Positions 44,020 through 53,204 of a stretch of 64,000 bases of DNA are shown here, in pieces; position 1 is the stretch's first letter, and each line of letters opens with the position of its first letter. Under the pieces are notes generated by a model. The model did not search any database, was not told the origin of the DNA, and saw only the letters and a list, made by a program, of their open reading frames with translations. The stretch is taken from NCBI RefSeq assembly GCF_028737215.1, contig NZ_JAQZAM010000004.1:124001-188000 (forward strand). The letters are read 5' to 3'. The translations under genes and the position numbers were made by a program. This DNA is from Actinomycetospora chibensis (lineage in GTDB: Bacteria; Actinomycetota; Actinomycetes; Mycobacteriales; Pseudonocardiaceae).

Positions 44020-44322
44020 TCACTCCGCGCCGCGGGAGGAGAGCTCTGCGGAGATCTTCGCGGCGAGGTCGGTGTCCTTGGCCGTCAGGCCACCCTCGGA
44101 GTGCGTCGACAGCTTGAACTTCAGGCTGTTGTAGCGGATGTCCATGTCCGGGTGGTGGTTCGCCGACTCGGCCAGCTCGGCGACGGCGTCGATGGCCGCG
44201 ATGGCCTCGGGGAAGCTCGGGAGCTTCGCGAAGCGCGCGATGGTGGCGTCGTCCTCGCGCTGCCAGCCCGGCAGGTCCTGCAGGGCCCGGGCGATCGCGT
44301 CCTCACTCAGGAGTTCAGCCAT
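44020..44322 (-). CDS. 4a-Hydroxytetrahydrobiopterin dehydratase
   Basis: 100 residues, the normal length of PCD/DCoH. The catalytic signature is ESANHHPDMDIRYNSLKFKL with the two histidines and the proline-aspartate of the pterin site, followed by LSTHSEGGLTAKD. It dehydrates the carbinolamine form of oxidised pterins to recycle the cofactor of aromatic amino-acid hydroxylases. No hydroxylase is adjacent. The ATG at 44322 follows TAGGAT (minus strand 44334-44329) by six bases, a leaderless start. The MFS gene begins a few bases after its stop. Confidence 0.95.
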   Translation of the reverse strand: MAELLSEDAIARALQDLPGWQREDDATIARFAKLPSFPEAIAAIDAVAELAESANHHPDMDIRYNSLKFKLSTHSEGGLTAKDTDLAAKISAELSSRGAE

Positions 44323-44328
44323 GACCGC

Positions 44329-44334
44329 ATCCTA
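44329..44334 (-). promoter_or_regulatory. Leaderless -10 element of the pterin dehydratase gene
   Basis: TAGGAT on the minus strand, six bases before the ATG at 44322. The divergent mutT2 gene starts only 37 bp away, so the promoters are back to back. Confidence 0.5.
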
Positions 44335-44359
44335 GGAGAGCCACGGGGAGAATCACCGG

Positions 44360-44764
44360 GTGCGCATCGTCGTGGGAGCCGCCCTCGTCCGCGAGGGACG
44401 GGTGCTGGCGGCCCGTCGGACCCGGCCCGCCTCCGCCGCCGGACGGTGGGAGCTGCCCGGGGGAGCCGTGGAGTCCGGCGAGGACGAGGCGGCCGCGCTC
44501 GCCCGCGAGCTGCGCGAGGAGCTCGCCCTCGCCGACGTCGCGGTGGGGGACCGCGTCGGCCCGGAGGTGACCCTCTCCGAGGGCCGGGTGCTGCGCATCC
44601 GGGCCTGCCGTGCCGACGGGGAGCCGACGGCGCTCGAGCACGACGCCCTGCGCTGGGTGGGGCCGGACGACCTCGACGACCTCGACTGGCTGGACGCCGA
44701 CCGGGCCGTGCTGCCCGCGCTGGCGGCGCTCCTCGACGGCGGCCGGGGACGAGGCGCGACCTAG
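44360..44764 (+). CDS. mutT2: NUDIX (d)NTP pyrophosphatase (MutT2-like)
   Basis: 134 residues. A complete Nudix box spans residues 35-57: G35, E41, then RELREEL with the catalytic glutamates at 53-54. The start RIVVGAALVREGRVLAARR and ELPGGAVESGE are typical of MutT/CTP pyrophosphohydrolases. In mycobacteria MutT2 (Rv1160) hydrolyses 8-oxo-dGTP and dCTP analogues, sanitising the nucleotide pool. Position just before lpqW, mshB and fdxC agrees with that assignment. The GTG at 44360 is chosen. Its TAG overlaps the stop of the convergent gene in the palindrome CTAG. Confidence 0.9.
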   Translation: MRIVVGAALVREGRVLAARRTRPASAAGRWELPGGAVESGEDEAAALARELREELALADVAVGDRVGPEVTLSEGRVLRIRACRADGEPTALEHDALRWVGPDDLDDLDWLDADRAVLPALAALLDGGRGRGAT

Positions 44765-45078
44765 GCGGCGCGCGCCTTCTTCAGCGCCTTCTTGAGGTCC
44801 TTGCCCGTCACGCCGGACTCCTGGAGCCGCGCCGCGCGCATGAGCAGCACCGGACAGCCCTTGCAGCGGGGCGACGACCGGCAGCACTGCTTCTTGATCT
44901 TCTTCGCCCCGGTGAGCGGGGCGGCGTGGGCGTAGGCGGCGAGGTGGAGCGGGACCTTCGGGCCCTTCTCCTTCGGCACGGGGGCGTCCTGCGCGGGGGC
45001 CGCGTCCCGGCCCGGCCGGGCGGACCCGCACGTGGGGCACTCCGTCCGGTGCCGGCCCTTCTTCGCGCCCTTGCCCAT
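44761..45078 (-). CDS. Small basic Cys-rich hypothetical protein
   Basis: 105 residues, strongly basic (start MGKGAKKGRHR, end KDLKKALKKARAA). There are six cysteines in two groups: CPTCG near the N-terminus (14-17) and CCRSSPRCKGCP in the middle, which could bind one or two metal ions. The intervening region is Pro/Ala-rich. I do not recognise the family; a nucleic-acid-binding zinc-ribbon-like protein is plausible. The stop shares CTAG (44761-44764) with mutT2. Upstream is the divergent lpqW region. Confidence 0.65.
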   Translation of the reverse strand: MGKGAKKGRHRTECPTCGSARPGRDAAPAQDAPVPKEKGPKVPLHLAAYAHAAPLTGAKKIKKQCCRSSPRCKGCPVLLMRAARLQESGVTGKDLKKALKKARAA

Positions 45079-45262
45079 GAGGCGAGGCTAACCTCTGGTC
45101 CCGGCCGCGGGCCAGACCCGTCGACCAGGTCCGACGGCCACCGTGCCACGATGGCGATCCCGGTACGACTGGTCCCGCACGGTCCCACCACGGTCCCGCG
45201 GGGTCCGGCCGACCGGCGAGCGACCAGGCGATCTCCCCGAGGACGAAGGGCCGGACGAAGGC

Positions 45263-47410
45263 GTGAGCGGTCCCCGACGTGCCGTCGGAGTCCTCCCCGC
45301 TCTCGTGGTCGCCCTCGCGCTGCTGGTGGCGGCCTGTTCGGGGGCGCCGCCGCCGGTCGTCGGCCAGGTGCCCGTTCCGGCCCCCGCGCCGACCCCGCAG
45401 CTCGAGCCCGACCCGACGGAGTTGCGCATCGGGGTCGACGACCTCGGCATCGGCTTCAACCCGCACCGCGTCGCCGACGACACCCCGATCGCCCGCGCGA
45501 TGGCCCCGCTGGTGCTGCCCTCGGCGTTCCGGCCCGGTCCCGACGGCGAGCCGCGCCTCGACTCCACGGTGGTGACGTCGGCGCGCGTCACCGACACCGA
45601 GCCCTACACCGTGTCCTACGAGATCGCCGCGGCGGCGACCTGGTCGGACAACGCCCCGGTGGCCGCCGAGGATTTCGTCTATCTCTGGCAGCAGATGCGC
45701 AGCCAGCCCGGCGTGGTGGGCGCGGCCGGCTACCGCGCGATCAGCGACGTCAGGTCCCGCGCCGGCGGCAAGGCCGTCGACGTCGTGTTCGACCGGCCCT
45801 TCCCGGCCTGGCAGACCCTGTTCGACCACCTGCTGCCGGCGCACCTGCTCAAGGACGCGCCCGGTTCGTGGGGCGGCGCGCTGACCGACAGCATCCCGGT
45901 GTCCGCCGGGCCGTTCACGGTGCGCGTCGTCGACCGCGTCCGCGGCCAGGTCACCCTCGCCCGCAACGACCGCTACTGGGGCACGCCCTCGGTGCCCGAC
46001 GAGATCGTCTTCCAGGCCGCCGAGGCGACGTCGCTCATCGACCGGGTGCGCTCCGGCGACGTCCAGGCCACGCAGTTCCGCGCCACCGGCGACGATCTCA
46101 CCGCGCTGGCCACGGCGGGCCCCGGGCTGACGGTGCGCGCCCTGCCCGAGCCGGCCGTCGTCCAGCTCGCCCTGCGCAGCGACGACGGCCCCCTCGCCGA
46201 CCTGCGGGTCCGGCAGGCGGTGGCGTCGGCGATCGACCGCTCGGCCCTGCGCGAGGTCGGCGCCGACGGCGGGCCCTCCGCGGACCTGCCCGCCGACGCC
46301 TTCGCCCGCGCGCCCTCGGAGGCCGGCTACCGGTCGACGCTGCCCGCCGACTCGCCCGCCGCGCAGCGGGACCTCGGCGAGTCGGCGCGACTGCTGACCG
46401 AGGCCGGCTACACCCGCGGCGAGGACGGCCAGTGGAGCCGCGCCGGGCAGCCGTTGGTCCTGCGCCTCGCCGCGCCGCCCCAGGTGGCGCCGTTCGGCCG
46501 CCTGGTCTCGACCCTCGGGACCCAGCTCCGCGCCGCCGGCATCGCGTCGGTGGTCGTGGCCGACGGCGGCTCGACGCCCTTCCAGCCCGGCCGGGGTCCG
46601 GCGTCGACGACGACGGCCGCGGTGCCCACCCCCGCGCCGACCCCGACGACGGCGGGCCCGCCCCGCCAGACCCCCGGTCAGACGCCGGCCCAGCGCTCGA
46701 CCGGGGCGCCGGTCGGCGCCACCAGCTCCACCACCACGACCGTCCCGCCGACCCCCGACTCGCCGTCGGACCTCGCGGTCGCCGACATCGCCGTCGTCGC
46801 GCTCCCGGTGGGCACGGACCCGATCACCGACCTCGCGTCGGTGGTCGGCTGCCCGGGCGGTCGGGCGCCGGTGACGTCGGGCCGCACCGGCACCGACCCG
46901 GCCGTCGACCTCGCCGCGAGCGACGAAGCGCCCGCCCTCCCGGGCGCGACCGCCGCCGCCCCGAGCACGCCCGCTGCGCCGACGAGCACGTCCGCGCCCA
47001 CGAGCGTCGCGCCGCCGGCGTCGGCGACGGGTGCGGCGCCGACGTCCACGGACGCCCCGGCTGCGCCGACCGAGAGCGCGGAGGCCGATCCCGACGCGAT
47101 CGAGGAGCTCTCCGAGCCGCAGGCCTCGGAGGCGCTCACGCCCACCGGCTACTGCGACCCGGCGCTGCAGTCGCTGCTCGACGCCGCGTCGTCCGGCGCG
47201 GTGTCCCCGGACACGGCGCTCGCGCTCGCGGAGCCGACGCTGTGGACGGCCCTGCCGGTGATCCCGCTGTTCCAGGCCGCCTCGGTGCTCGTGGGCCCGA
47301 CCGAGCGCACCGACGTCGTGATCGGCCCGCTCCCGGAGAGCCCCTTCGCCGGTGCCGACCGCTGGACGCCGCCGCCGGCGACCCAGCGCGGGGACGACGG
47401 CATCAACTGA
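45263..47410 (+). CDS. lpqW: LpqW-like lipoprotein, family 5 substrate-binding fold
   Basis: 715 residues. The GTG at 45263 gives a lipoprotein signal with lipobox LVAAC (C25). The rest has the SBP_bac_5 fold (TWSDNAPVAAEDFVYLWQQM, VTLARNDRYWG, VRQAVASAIDRSAL). Between mutT2 and mshB, this matches LpqW (Rv1166), a lipoprotein that influences the balance of phosphatidylinositol mannosides and lipoarabinomannan, rather than a nutrient binder. Two Pro/Thr/Ser/Ala-rich insertions (about 443-503 and 553-612) interrupt the C-lobe and make it longer than the mycobacterial protein as I recall it. The neighbouring real binding protein at 47564 is a paralogue in fold. An upstream GTG at 45143 is in frame but leads through non-signal-like sequence. 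Confidence 0.85.
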   Translation: MSGPRRAVGVLPALVVALALLVAACSGAPPPVVGQVPVPAPAPTPQLEPDPTELRIGVDDLGIGFNPHRVADDTPIARAMAPLVLPSAFRPGPDGEPRLDSTVVTSARVTDTEPYTVSYEIAAAATWSDNAPVAAEDFVYLWQQMRSQPGVVGAAGYRAISDVRSRAGGKAVDVVFDRPFPAWQTLFDHLLPAHLLKDAPGSWGGALTDSIPVSAGPFTVRVVDRVRGQVTLARNDRYWGTPSVPDEIVFQAAEATSLIDRVRSGDVQATQFRATGDDLTALATAGPGLTVRALPEPAVVQLALRSDDGPLADLRVRQAVASAIDRSALREVGADGGPSADLPADAFARAPSEAGYRSTLPADSPAAQRDLGESARLLTEAGYTRGEDGQWSRAGQPLVLRLAAPPQVAPFGRLVSTLGTQLRAAGIASVVVADGGSTPFQPGRGPASTTTAAVPTPAPTPTTAGPPRQTPGQTPAQRSTGAPVGATSSTTTTVPPTPDSPSDLAVADIAVVALPVGTDPITDLASVVGCPGGRAPVTSGRTGTDPAVDLAASDEAPALPGATAAAPSTPAAPTSTSAPTSVAPPASATGAAPTSTDAPAAPTESAEADPDAIEELSEPQASEALTPTGYCDPALQSLLDAASSGAVSPDTALALAEPTLWTALPVIPLFQAASVLVGPTERTDVVIGPLPESPFAGADRWTPPPATQRGDDGIN

Positions 47411-47455
47411 CCGGCCGCGTCACCGTGGGCCTCATCATCACGCGACGTGCATGTC

Positions 47456-47484
47456 TTGCCGCTGTCAACGGAATTCCCTAGGTT
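47456..47484 (+). promoter_or_regulatory. Sigma-A-type promoter of the dipeptide transporter operon
   Basis: TTGCCG (47456-47461) and TAGGTT (47479-47484) are separated by exactly 17 bases, in the most AT-rich stretch of the gap between lpqW and the binding-protein gene. Transcription would start near 47491, giving a leader of about 70 bases before the TTG start. Confidence 0.55.
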
Positions 47485-47563
47485 CCCCGCAGTCATGTCA
47501 CGCGCGGTGATTGCTCGGTTGCCCCGCGCGAGCGACCGGACGGGATTCCCGAGGAGGTAGACG

Positions 47564-49162
47564 TTGCCGTTGCGCCGCCTGGCCACTGCCGTGGCCGCTG
47601 CTCTCGCCGTGGCCCTGGTCGCGACGGCGTGCGGCGGGGGAGGGGACGACCAGTCCGCCCAGACCGTCACCCTCGACTGGGGTGAGCCGGAGAACGCCCT
47701 GATCCCCGGCAACAACACCGAGCAGCAGGGCGGCGACGTCCTCGACGCGCTGTTCGCCGGGCTCGTCAAGTACGACGTCGACACGGCCGCGACCTCGATG
47801 GAGGCCGCGGAGTCGATCACGTCGGCGGACAACCGGGTCTGGACGATCCGCCTCAAGCCGGGCTGGACGTTCCACGACGGCACCCCGGTGACCGCGCAGA
47901 ACTACGTCGACGCGTGGAACTGGGTCGCCGCCGGACCCAACGCCGCCCAGGCCCAGTCGTTCATGGAGAAGATCGACGGGTACGACGAGGTCTCGACCGA
48001 GCAGCCGACCGCGCCCACCATGCGCGGGCTGCGGGTGGTCGACCCGCAGACCTTCGAGGTCACGCTCAAGGCGCCGTTCGTCATCTTCCCGACGACGCTG
48101 GGCTACTCGGCCTACTACCCGCTGCCGCAGAAGTTCTTCACCGACCGCGCGGGCTTCGAGGCCGCGCCGGTGGGCAACGGCGAGTTCAGGTTCGAGTCCC
48201 GCACGCCGAACCAGAACCTCACCCTGGTGCGCAACGACCAGTACGCGGGCTCCGACAAGCCGCAGGTCCCGCGCCTGGAGTTCCGCGTCTACGCCGACAT
48301 CCAGACCGCCTACGACGACGTCGTGTCCGGCAACCTCGACCACGTCAAGGCGATCCCGCCCGCGGCGCTCACCGGGGGCCGCTGGCGCCAGGAGCTCGGG
48401 GCCGGCGCCCACGCCAAGGACGGCCTGCAGACCACGGCGCTGGGCTTCCCCCTCTACGACCCGCGCTTCCAGAACCCGCTGGTGCGCCGGGCCATGTCGA
48501 TGGCGATCGACCGCCAGGCGATCGTCGACCAGATCTTCGGCGGCACCTACAAGCCCGCCGACGGGCTCGCGACGTCGGCCGCGCAGGGCTACGTGCCCAA
48601 CCAGTGCGGCGCGAACTGCCAGTTCAACCCGCAGCGGGCCCGTGAGCTGCTCGCCCAGGCCGGCGGCTTCGCGGGGCCGCTGACGCTCACGGCGAACGCG
48701 GACGGCGGTCACGCCGAATGGATGCAGGCGGTCACGAACCAGCTGCGCCAGAACCTCGGGATCGACGCGCAGTACACGCCGCTGCCGTCGTTCGCCGAGG
48801 TCCGCCAGCAGGCCAACGCGTTCCAGTTCACCGGCCTGTTCCGGGCGGCGTGGATCGGCGACTACCCGAACCTGGAGACGTTCCTGACGCAGCTCTACCG
48901 CACCGACGCGTCGTCGAACGACTACAAGTACTCCAACCCCGCCGTGGACGCGGCGCTCGACCGCGCCGACCAGGCCCCCACTGAGCAGGCCGCCGAGGCC
49001 GGCTACCAGGAGGCCGAGCGACTGATCCTCACGGACATGCCGTCGATCCCGCTGTTCACCCGGCAGATCATCTACGGGGACTCGGCGCGGCTGGCCTCGG
49101 GCGACCGCAACCCGCTCGACCGGCTCGTCACGACGTCGTTCCGGCTCAACCCCCAGGGCTGA
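47564..49162 (+). CDS. Peptide/oligopeptide ABC transporter substrate-binding lipoprotein
   Basis: 532 residues of the SBP_bac_5 family. The signal peptide has lipobox VATAC with lipidated C23. Family blocks: WTFHDGTPVTAQNYVDAWNW, GNGEFRFESRTPNQNLTLVR, FQNPLVRRAMSMAIDRQAIV and FTGLFRAAWIGDYPNLETFL. It delivers peptides or related solutes to the permease encoded downstream. The start is the TTG at 47564, supported by GAGGAGG seven bases upstream; no ATG or GTG fits. It is the first gene of a five-gene dpp/opp-type operon. Confidence 0.93.
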   Translation: MPLRRLATAVAAALAVALVATACGGGGDDQSAQTVTLDWGEPENALIPGNNTEQQGGDVLDALFAGLVKYDVDTAATSMEAAESITSADNRVWTIRLKPGWTFHDGTPVTAQNYVDAWNWVAAGPNAAQAQSFMEKIDGYDEVSTEQPTAPTMRGLRVVDPQTFEVTLKAPFVIFPTTLGYSAYYPLPQKFFTDRAGFEAAPVGNGEFRFESRTPNQNLTLVRNDQYAGSDKPQVPRLEFRVYADIQTAYDDVVSGNLDHVKAIPPAALTGGRWRQELGAGAHAKDGLQTTALGFPLYDPRFQNPLVRRAMSMAIDRQAIVDQIFGGTYKPADGLATSAAQGYVPNQCGANCQFNPQRARELLAQAGGFAGPLTLTANADGGHAEWMQAVTNQLRQNLGIDAQYTPLPSFAEVRQQANAFQFTGLFRAAWIGDYPNLETFLTQLYRTDASSNDYKYSNPAVDAALDRADQAPTEQAAEAGYQEAERLILTDMPSIPLFTRQIIYGDSARLASGDRNPLDRLVTTSFRLNPQG

Positions 49163-49252
49163 TCCCGTCACCGACCACCACCACCGCCGGCGCGGGATCC
49201 GGGTCCACCCGGCTCCCGCGCGGCGGGTCGGACCGACCGGAGGAGACCCACC

Positions 49253-50179
49253 GTGGGCCGCTACACGCTGCGGCGGCTGCTGCAGCTGATCCCCGTCTTC
49301 CTGGGGACGACGTTCCTCGTCTACTGGCTCGTCTGGGGCCTGCGTGAGGACCCGTTCGCCGGCAAGTGCGGGCAGCGCGAGTGCTCGCCCGCCTTCCGGG
49401 CCGCGCTGACCGAGCGCTACAACCTCGACGACCCGCTGATCGTCCAGTACCTCAAGTACCTCGGCGCCGTGCTGACCGGGGACTTCGGCCAGACGTTCTC
49501 CGGCACCGAGGTGTCGACGCTCATCGCCGACGCGTACCCGATCACGATCAAGCTCGCGATCGTCGCGCTCGTCATCGAGGCGGTCATCGGCATCATCGCC
49601 GGCGTCGTCGCCGGTCTGCGGGGACGCGGCTTCGCCGACACGCTCGTCCTGGTCTCGACGCTCTTCCTCATCGCCCTGCCGGTGTTCGTCACCGGACTGG
49701 TGCTGCGCCAGGTGCTCGGGGTGGACCTCGGGATCATCCGCACGTCGGTCCCGGCGAACCCGTCGATCGGGGAGCTGATCGTCCCGGGCTTCGTGCTCGC
49801 GAGCCTCTCGATGGCCTACGTCGCGCGGCTGACGCGCACCAGCCTCATCGAGAACAGCCGCGCCGACTTCGTGCGCACCGCCGTCGCCAAGGGCCTGCCC
49901 CGGCGCCGCGTCGTCGGGGTGCACATGCTGCGCAACTCGCTCATCCCCGTCGTCACGTTCCTCGGCACCGACATCGGCGCCCTCATGGGCGGCGCGATCG
50001 TCACCGAGGGCGTGTTCAACATCCGCGGGATCGGCGGGCTGATCTACCGGGGCCTGCAGCAGCAGGACATCGCCACGGTGGTCGGCGTCGTCGCCCTGCT
50101 CGTGATCGTCTACCTCGTCGCCAACCTCGTCGTGGACCTGCTCTATGCCGTGCTCGACCCGAGGATCCGCTATGACTGA
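49253..50179 (+). CDS. Dipeptide/oligopeptide ABC transporter permease (DppB type)
   Basis: 308 residues with six membrane helices. The start GRYTLRRLLQLIPVFLGTTFLVYWLV and periplasmic loop with GLREDPFAGKCG and TERYNLDDPLIVQYLKYLG are characteristic of DppB/OppB. The EAA loop contacting the ATPases is DFVRTAVAKGLPRRRVVGVH, followed by LRNSLIPVVTFLGTDIGAL. The periplasmic loop has two cysteines (CGQREC). GTG at 49253 with GGAGGAG upstream. It overlaps the next permease gene by eight bases. Confidence 0.95.
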   Translation: MGRYTLRRLLQLIPVFLGTTFLVYWLVWGLREDPFAGKCGQRECSPAFRAALTERYNLDDPLIVQYLKYLGAVLTGDFGQTFSGTEVSTLIADAYPITIKLAIVALVIEAVIGIIAGVVAGLRGRGFADTLVLVSTLFLIALPVFVTGLVLRQVLGVDLGIIRTSVPANPSIGELIVPGFVLASLSMAYVARLTRTSLIENSRADFVRTAVAKGLPRRRVVGVHMLRNSLIPVVTFLGTDIGALMGGAIVTEGVFNIRGIGGLIYRGLQQQDIATVVGVVALLVIVYLVANLVVDLLYAVLDPRIRYD

Positions 50180-51095
50180 ACTCGCGACGTCGCCGGCCGC
50201 CGCGGACGAGGCCCCGGCCGTCGAGGAGACCCGAGGGCTGTGGGTCGACGGCTGGGCCGATCTGCGGCGCCGTCCCCGGTTCTGGATCGCGGCCGCGCTC
50301 ATCCTGGTGCTGCTGCTGATGGCCCTGGCGCCGTCGCTGTTCACCTCGGTGGACCCGGCCGTCGGCGAGCTCTCCCGCTCGCGGCAGCCCCCGGGCGACG
50401 GCGCGATCTTCGGCTACGACCTCCAGGGCCGCGACGTCTACGCGCGGACCATCTACGGGGCGGCGCCGTCGCTCGCCGTCGGCTTCCTCGCGACCCTCGG
50501 CACGATGGTCATCGGGTCGCTGGCCGGCCTGCTCGCCGGCTACTCGCAGGGCTGGGCGGACTCGCTGCTCTCGCGGATCGGGGAGGTCTTCGCCGGCCTG
50601 CCGTTCGTCCTCGGCGGCATCGTCATCCTCACCTCGCTCAACGAGCCGGGGGAGATCGTGGGCGCCCAGGAGCTGGTGTTCCAGGTGGTGCTGACGATCG
50701 TGGTGCTGACCTGGCCGGTGGCCATGCGGATCATGCGGGCGGCCGCCATCGAGACCGCCCAGCAGGACTACGTCAAGGCGGCCCGGGCCCTCGGCGCCGG
50801 CCCGTTCCGCATCGTGCTGCGGCACATCCTGCCCAACACCCTCGCGCCGGTGCTCGTCTACGGCGCGATCCAGTTCGGCGTCTTCATCGGCGCCGAGGCG
50901 ACGCTGTCGTTCCTCGGCATCGGCCTGCGCGACCCCGTCGTCTCCTGGGGTGTCATGATCGCCGAGGCGAAGGACCGGGTGCAGGACATCCCGTGGGCGC
51001 TGTTCTTCCCGGCCGGCTTCCTCGTCGTGACGGTCCTGGCCTTCGTGATGATGGGTGACGCCGTGCGCGACGCCCTCGACCCCCGGGGACGGTGA
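50172..51095 (+). CDS. Dipeptide/oligopeptide ABC transporter permease (DppC type)
   Basis: 307 residues. The N-terminal cytoplasmic segment is followed by the DppC-type first helix ([20 protein letters not shown]), then [18 protein letters not shown], characteristic of DppC/OppC, and the EAA loop [20 protein letters not shown] followed by [23 protein letters not shown] at 50172 overlaps the DppB stop by eight bases, so translation is coupled. Partner of the 49253 permease in the translocation pore. Confidence 0.95.
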   Translation: MTELATSPAAADEAPAVEETRGLWVDGWADLRRRPRFWIAAALILVLLLMALAPSLFTSVDPAVGELSRSRQPPGDGAIFGYDLQGRDVYARTIYGAAPSLAVGFLATLGTMVIGSLAGLLAGYSQGWADSLLSRIGEVFAGLPFVLGGIVILTSLNEPGEIVGAQELVFQVVLTIVVLTWPVAMRIMRAAAIETAQQDYVKAARALGAGPFRIVLRHILPNTLAPVLVYGAIQFGVFIGAEATLSFLGIGLRDPVVSWGVMIAEAKDRVQDIPWALFFPAGFLVVTVLAFVMMGDAVRDALDPRGR

Positions 51096-51098
51096 GGC

Positions 51099-52121
51099 AT
51101 GGCCCCCCTGCTGGAGGTCGAGGACCTCCGCGTCGAGTTCGGCCGCGGACCGGAGACTGCGTCGGTGCTCAACGGCGTGAGCTACCACGTCGACGAGGGC
51201 GAGACCCTGGCCGTGCTGGGCGAGTCGGGCTCGGGCAAGAGCGTGACCGCGCAGACGGTCATGGGCATCCTCGACCTCCCGCCCGGGCGGATCACCGGCG
51301 GAGCGGTGCGCTTCCGCGGCGAGGAGCTGCTCGGCGCCGACCCGGAACGCCGGCGGCTGCTTCGGGGCGAGTCGATGGCGATGATCTTCCAGGACGCTCT
51401 GTCGGCCCTGAACCCCGTCTACACCGTGGGCTTCCAGATCGCCGAGCAGTTCCGCTTCCGCCGGGGGCTGTCGCGCAGGGACGCGACGGCGCGGGCGGTG
51501 GAGATGCTCGACCAGGTCCGCATCCCGAACGCGAAGCAGCGCGTGAAGGAGTACCCGCACCAGTTCTCCGGCGGGATGCGACAGCGCGCGATGATCGCGA
51601 TGTCGCTGGCGCTCGACCCCGAGCTGCTGATCGCCGACGAGCCCACCACGGCGCTCGACGTCACGGTGCAGGCACAGATCATGGACCTGCTCGACGAGCT
51701 GCGCCGCGAGCGCGGCATGGGGCTCGTCCTCATCACCCACGACCTCGGGGTGGTGGCGGAGGTCGCCGACCGGATCGCGGTGATGTACGCCGGGCGGGTC
51801 GTCGAGCACGCCGACGCCGCCACGCTCTACGCCCGGCCCGGCCACCCGTACACGCGGGGGCTGATGGACTCGGTGCCGCGCGTGGACGATGTCGCGGGCG
51901 CCCCGCTGCGGCCGATCCCCGGCCTGCCGCCGAGCCTCGCGGCGATCCCGGACGGCTGCCCGTTCCACCCGCGCTGCGCGCACGCGGTGGACCGCTGCGT
52001 GACCGAGGTCCCGGCGTTGCGCGAGCTGGGTGGGGACCACCAGGCGGCCTGCCACTTCGCCGAGCGCTTCGTGGCCGAGGGGACCGACCGTCCGACGACG
52101 CACGAGGTGGTGTCCGGGTGA
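51099..52121 (+). CDS. Dipeptide/oligopeptide ABC transporter ATPase (DppD type)
   Basis: 340 residues. Walker A GESGSGKS at 41-48, Q-loop [16 protein letters not shown], signature [16 protein letters not shown], Walker [13 protein letters not shown] and switch histidine ITHDLG. The C-terminal oligopeptide-transporter extension [15 protein letters not shown] with paired cysteines is typical of DppD/OppD. ATG at 51099, four bases after the DppC stop. It overlaps the second ATPase by GTGA. Confidence 0.97.
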   Translation: MAPLLEVEDLRVEFGRGPETASVLNGVSYHVDEGETLAVLGESGSGKSVTAQTVMGILDLPPGRITGGAVRFRGEELLGADPERRRLLRGESMAMIFQDALSALNPVYTVGFQIAEQFRFRRGLSRRDATARAVEMLDQVRIPNAKQRVKEYPHQFSGGMRQRAMIAMSLALDPELLIADEPTTALDVTVQAQIMDLLDELRRERGMGLVLITHDLGVVAEVADRIAVMYAGRVVEHADAATLYARPGHPYTRGLMDSVPRVDDVAGAPLRPIPGLPPSLAAIPDGCPFHPRCAHAVDRCVTEVPALRELGGDHQAACHFAERFVAEGTDRPTTHEVVSG

Positions 52122-53125
52122 CCTCTCCCATCCTGTCGGTCCGCGACCTGGTCAAGCACTTCCCGATCACGCGGGGCGTGCTGTTCCGCCGCACCATCGG
52201 GCACGTCCGCGCCGTCGACGGGGTCTCGCTGGACCTCCACCCTGGCGAGACGCTCGGGGTGGTGGGCGAGTCGGGCTGCGGGAAGTCGACGCTCGCCCAG
52301 GTCCTGATGCGCCTGATCCCCCCGACGGGGGGCACCGCGACCTTCGAGGGCGAGGACCTCTTCGCCAAGAAGGGCGCGGCGCTGACGGCCTGGCGGCGCG
52401 ACATGCAGATCGTCCTGCAGGACCCGTACACGTCGCTGAACCCGCGCAAGACCGTCGGCGACATCGTCGGCGAACCCTTCGACATCCACCCCGAGGTGGC
52501 GCCGAAGGGCGACCGCCAGCGGCGGGTGCAGGAGCTGCTCGAGGTGGTCGGGCTCAACCCCGAGCACATCCGGCGCTACCCGCACCAGTTCTCGGGCGGG
52601 CAGCGCCAGCGCATCGGGATCGCGCGGGCGCTGGCCCTGCGGCCCAAGGTGATCGTGTGCGACGAGCCCGTGTCGGCGCTCGACGTGTCGATCCAGGCCC
52701 AGGTGCTCAACCTGCTCGGCGACCTGCAGCGCGAGTTCGGGCTGGCGTACCTGTTCATCGCCCACGACCTCGGCGTCGTGCGGCACCTCTGCGACCGCGT
52801 CGCGGTGATGTACCTGGGGTCGATCGTGGAGTCCGGGAGCGCCGAGGACATCTACCGGCGCGCGAGCCACCCCTACACCCAGGCGCTGCTGTCGTCGGTG
52901 CCGGTGCCCGACCCCTCGCTGCGCGGGCGCCGCGAGGCGATCCGTCTCAGCGGGGATGTGCCCAGCCCGGCCGACCCACCCTCGGGCTGCCGGTTCCGCA
53001 CGCGCTGCCCGAAGGCCCGGCCCGTGTGCGCGGAGGAGCCCCCGGCGCTCGAGGTCCGGGCGGCCACCGACCACCCCGCGGCGTGCCACTTCGCCGAGCC
53101 CCCGCATCTGGTCCGGTCGGAGTAG
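52118..53125 (+). CDS. Dipeptide/oligopeptide ABC transporter ATPase (DppF type)
   Basis: 335 residues. The start [20 protein letters not shown] is the DppF/OppF N-terminal pattern. Walker A GESGCGKS at 50-57, Q-loop [16 protein letters not shown], signature [17 protein letters not shown], Walker [13 protein letters not shown], switch IAHDLG, and the cysteine-bearing tail [15 protein letters not shown]. It pairs with the DppD-type ATPase. The GTG at 52118 overlaps the upstream stop (GTGA). Last gene of the operon, followed by palindrome copy B. Confidence 0.97.
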   Translation: MTSPILSVRDLVKHFPITRGVLFRRTIGHVRAVDGVSLDLHPGETLGVVGESGCGKSTLAQVLMRLIPPTGGTATFEGEDLFAKKGAALTAWRRDMQIVLQDPYTSLNPRKTVGDIVGEPFDIHPEVAPKGDRQRRVQELLEVVGLNPEHIRRYPHQFSGGQRQRIGIARALALRPKVIVCDEPVSALDVSIQAQVLNLLGDLQREFGLAYLFIAHDLGVVRHLCDRVAVMYLGSIVESGSAEDIYRRASHPYTQALLSSVPVPDPSLRGRREAIRLSGDVPSPADPPSGCRFRTRCPKARPVCAEEPPALEVRAATDHPAACHFAEPPHLVRSE

Positions 53126-53135
53126 CCCGGTTCAT

Positions 53136-53188
53136 GTCAGCGAAGTGCCGTCGCAGACGTTGAGTGTCCGTATCGGTACTTCGATCAC
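53136..53188. repeat. Palindromic repeat element, copy B (after the dpp operon)
   Basis: 53136-53172 is identical over 37 bp to the reverse complement of 19318-19354. The remaining arm (53173-53188) differs from copy A at four positions, so the stem is imperfect. It lies between the convergent dppF-type and NodA-like genes, where it can serve as terminator. Confidence 0.85.
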
Positions 53189-53204
53189 TCGCGCGCTGGT
53201 CCGG

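Noticed and set aside
43999-47481. A 1160-codon plus-strand ORF spanning the pterin dehydratase, mutT2 and lpqW.
   Set aside because: Crosses several real genes in the wrong frame; Arg/Ala/Gly-rich product.
47498-50344. A 948-codon minus-strand ORF opposite the peptide transporter genes.
   Set aside because: Antisense to three genes with clear family motifs; composition is that of an antisense shadow.
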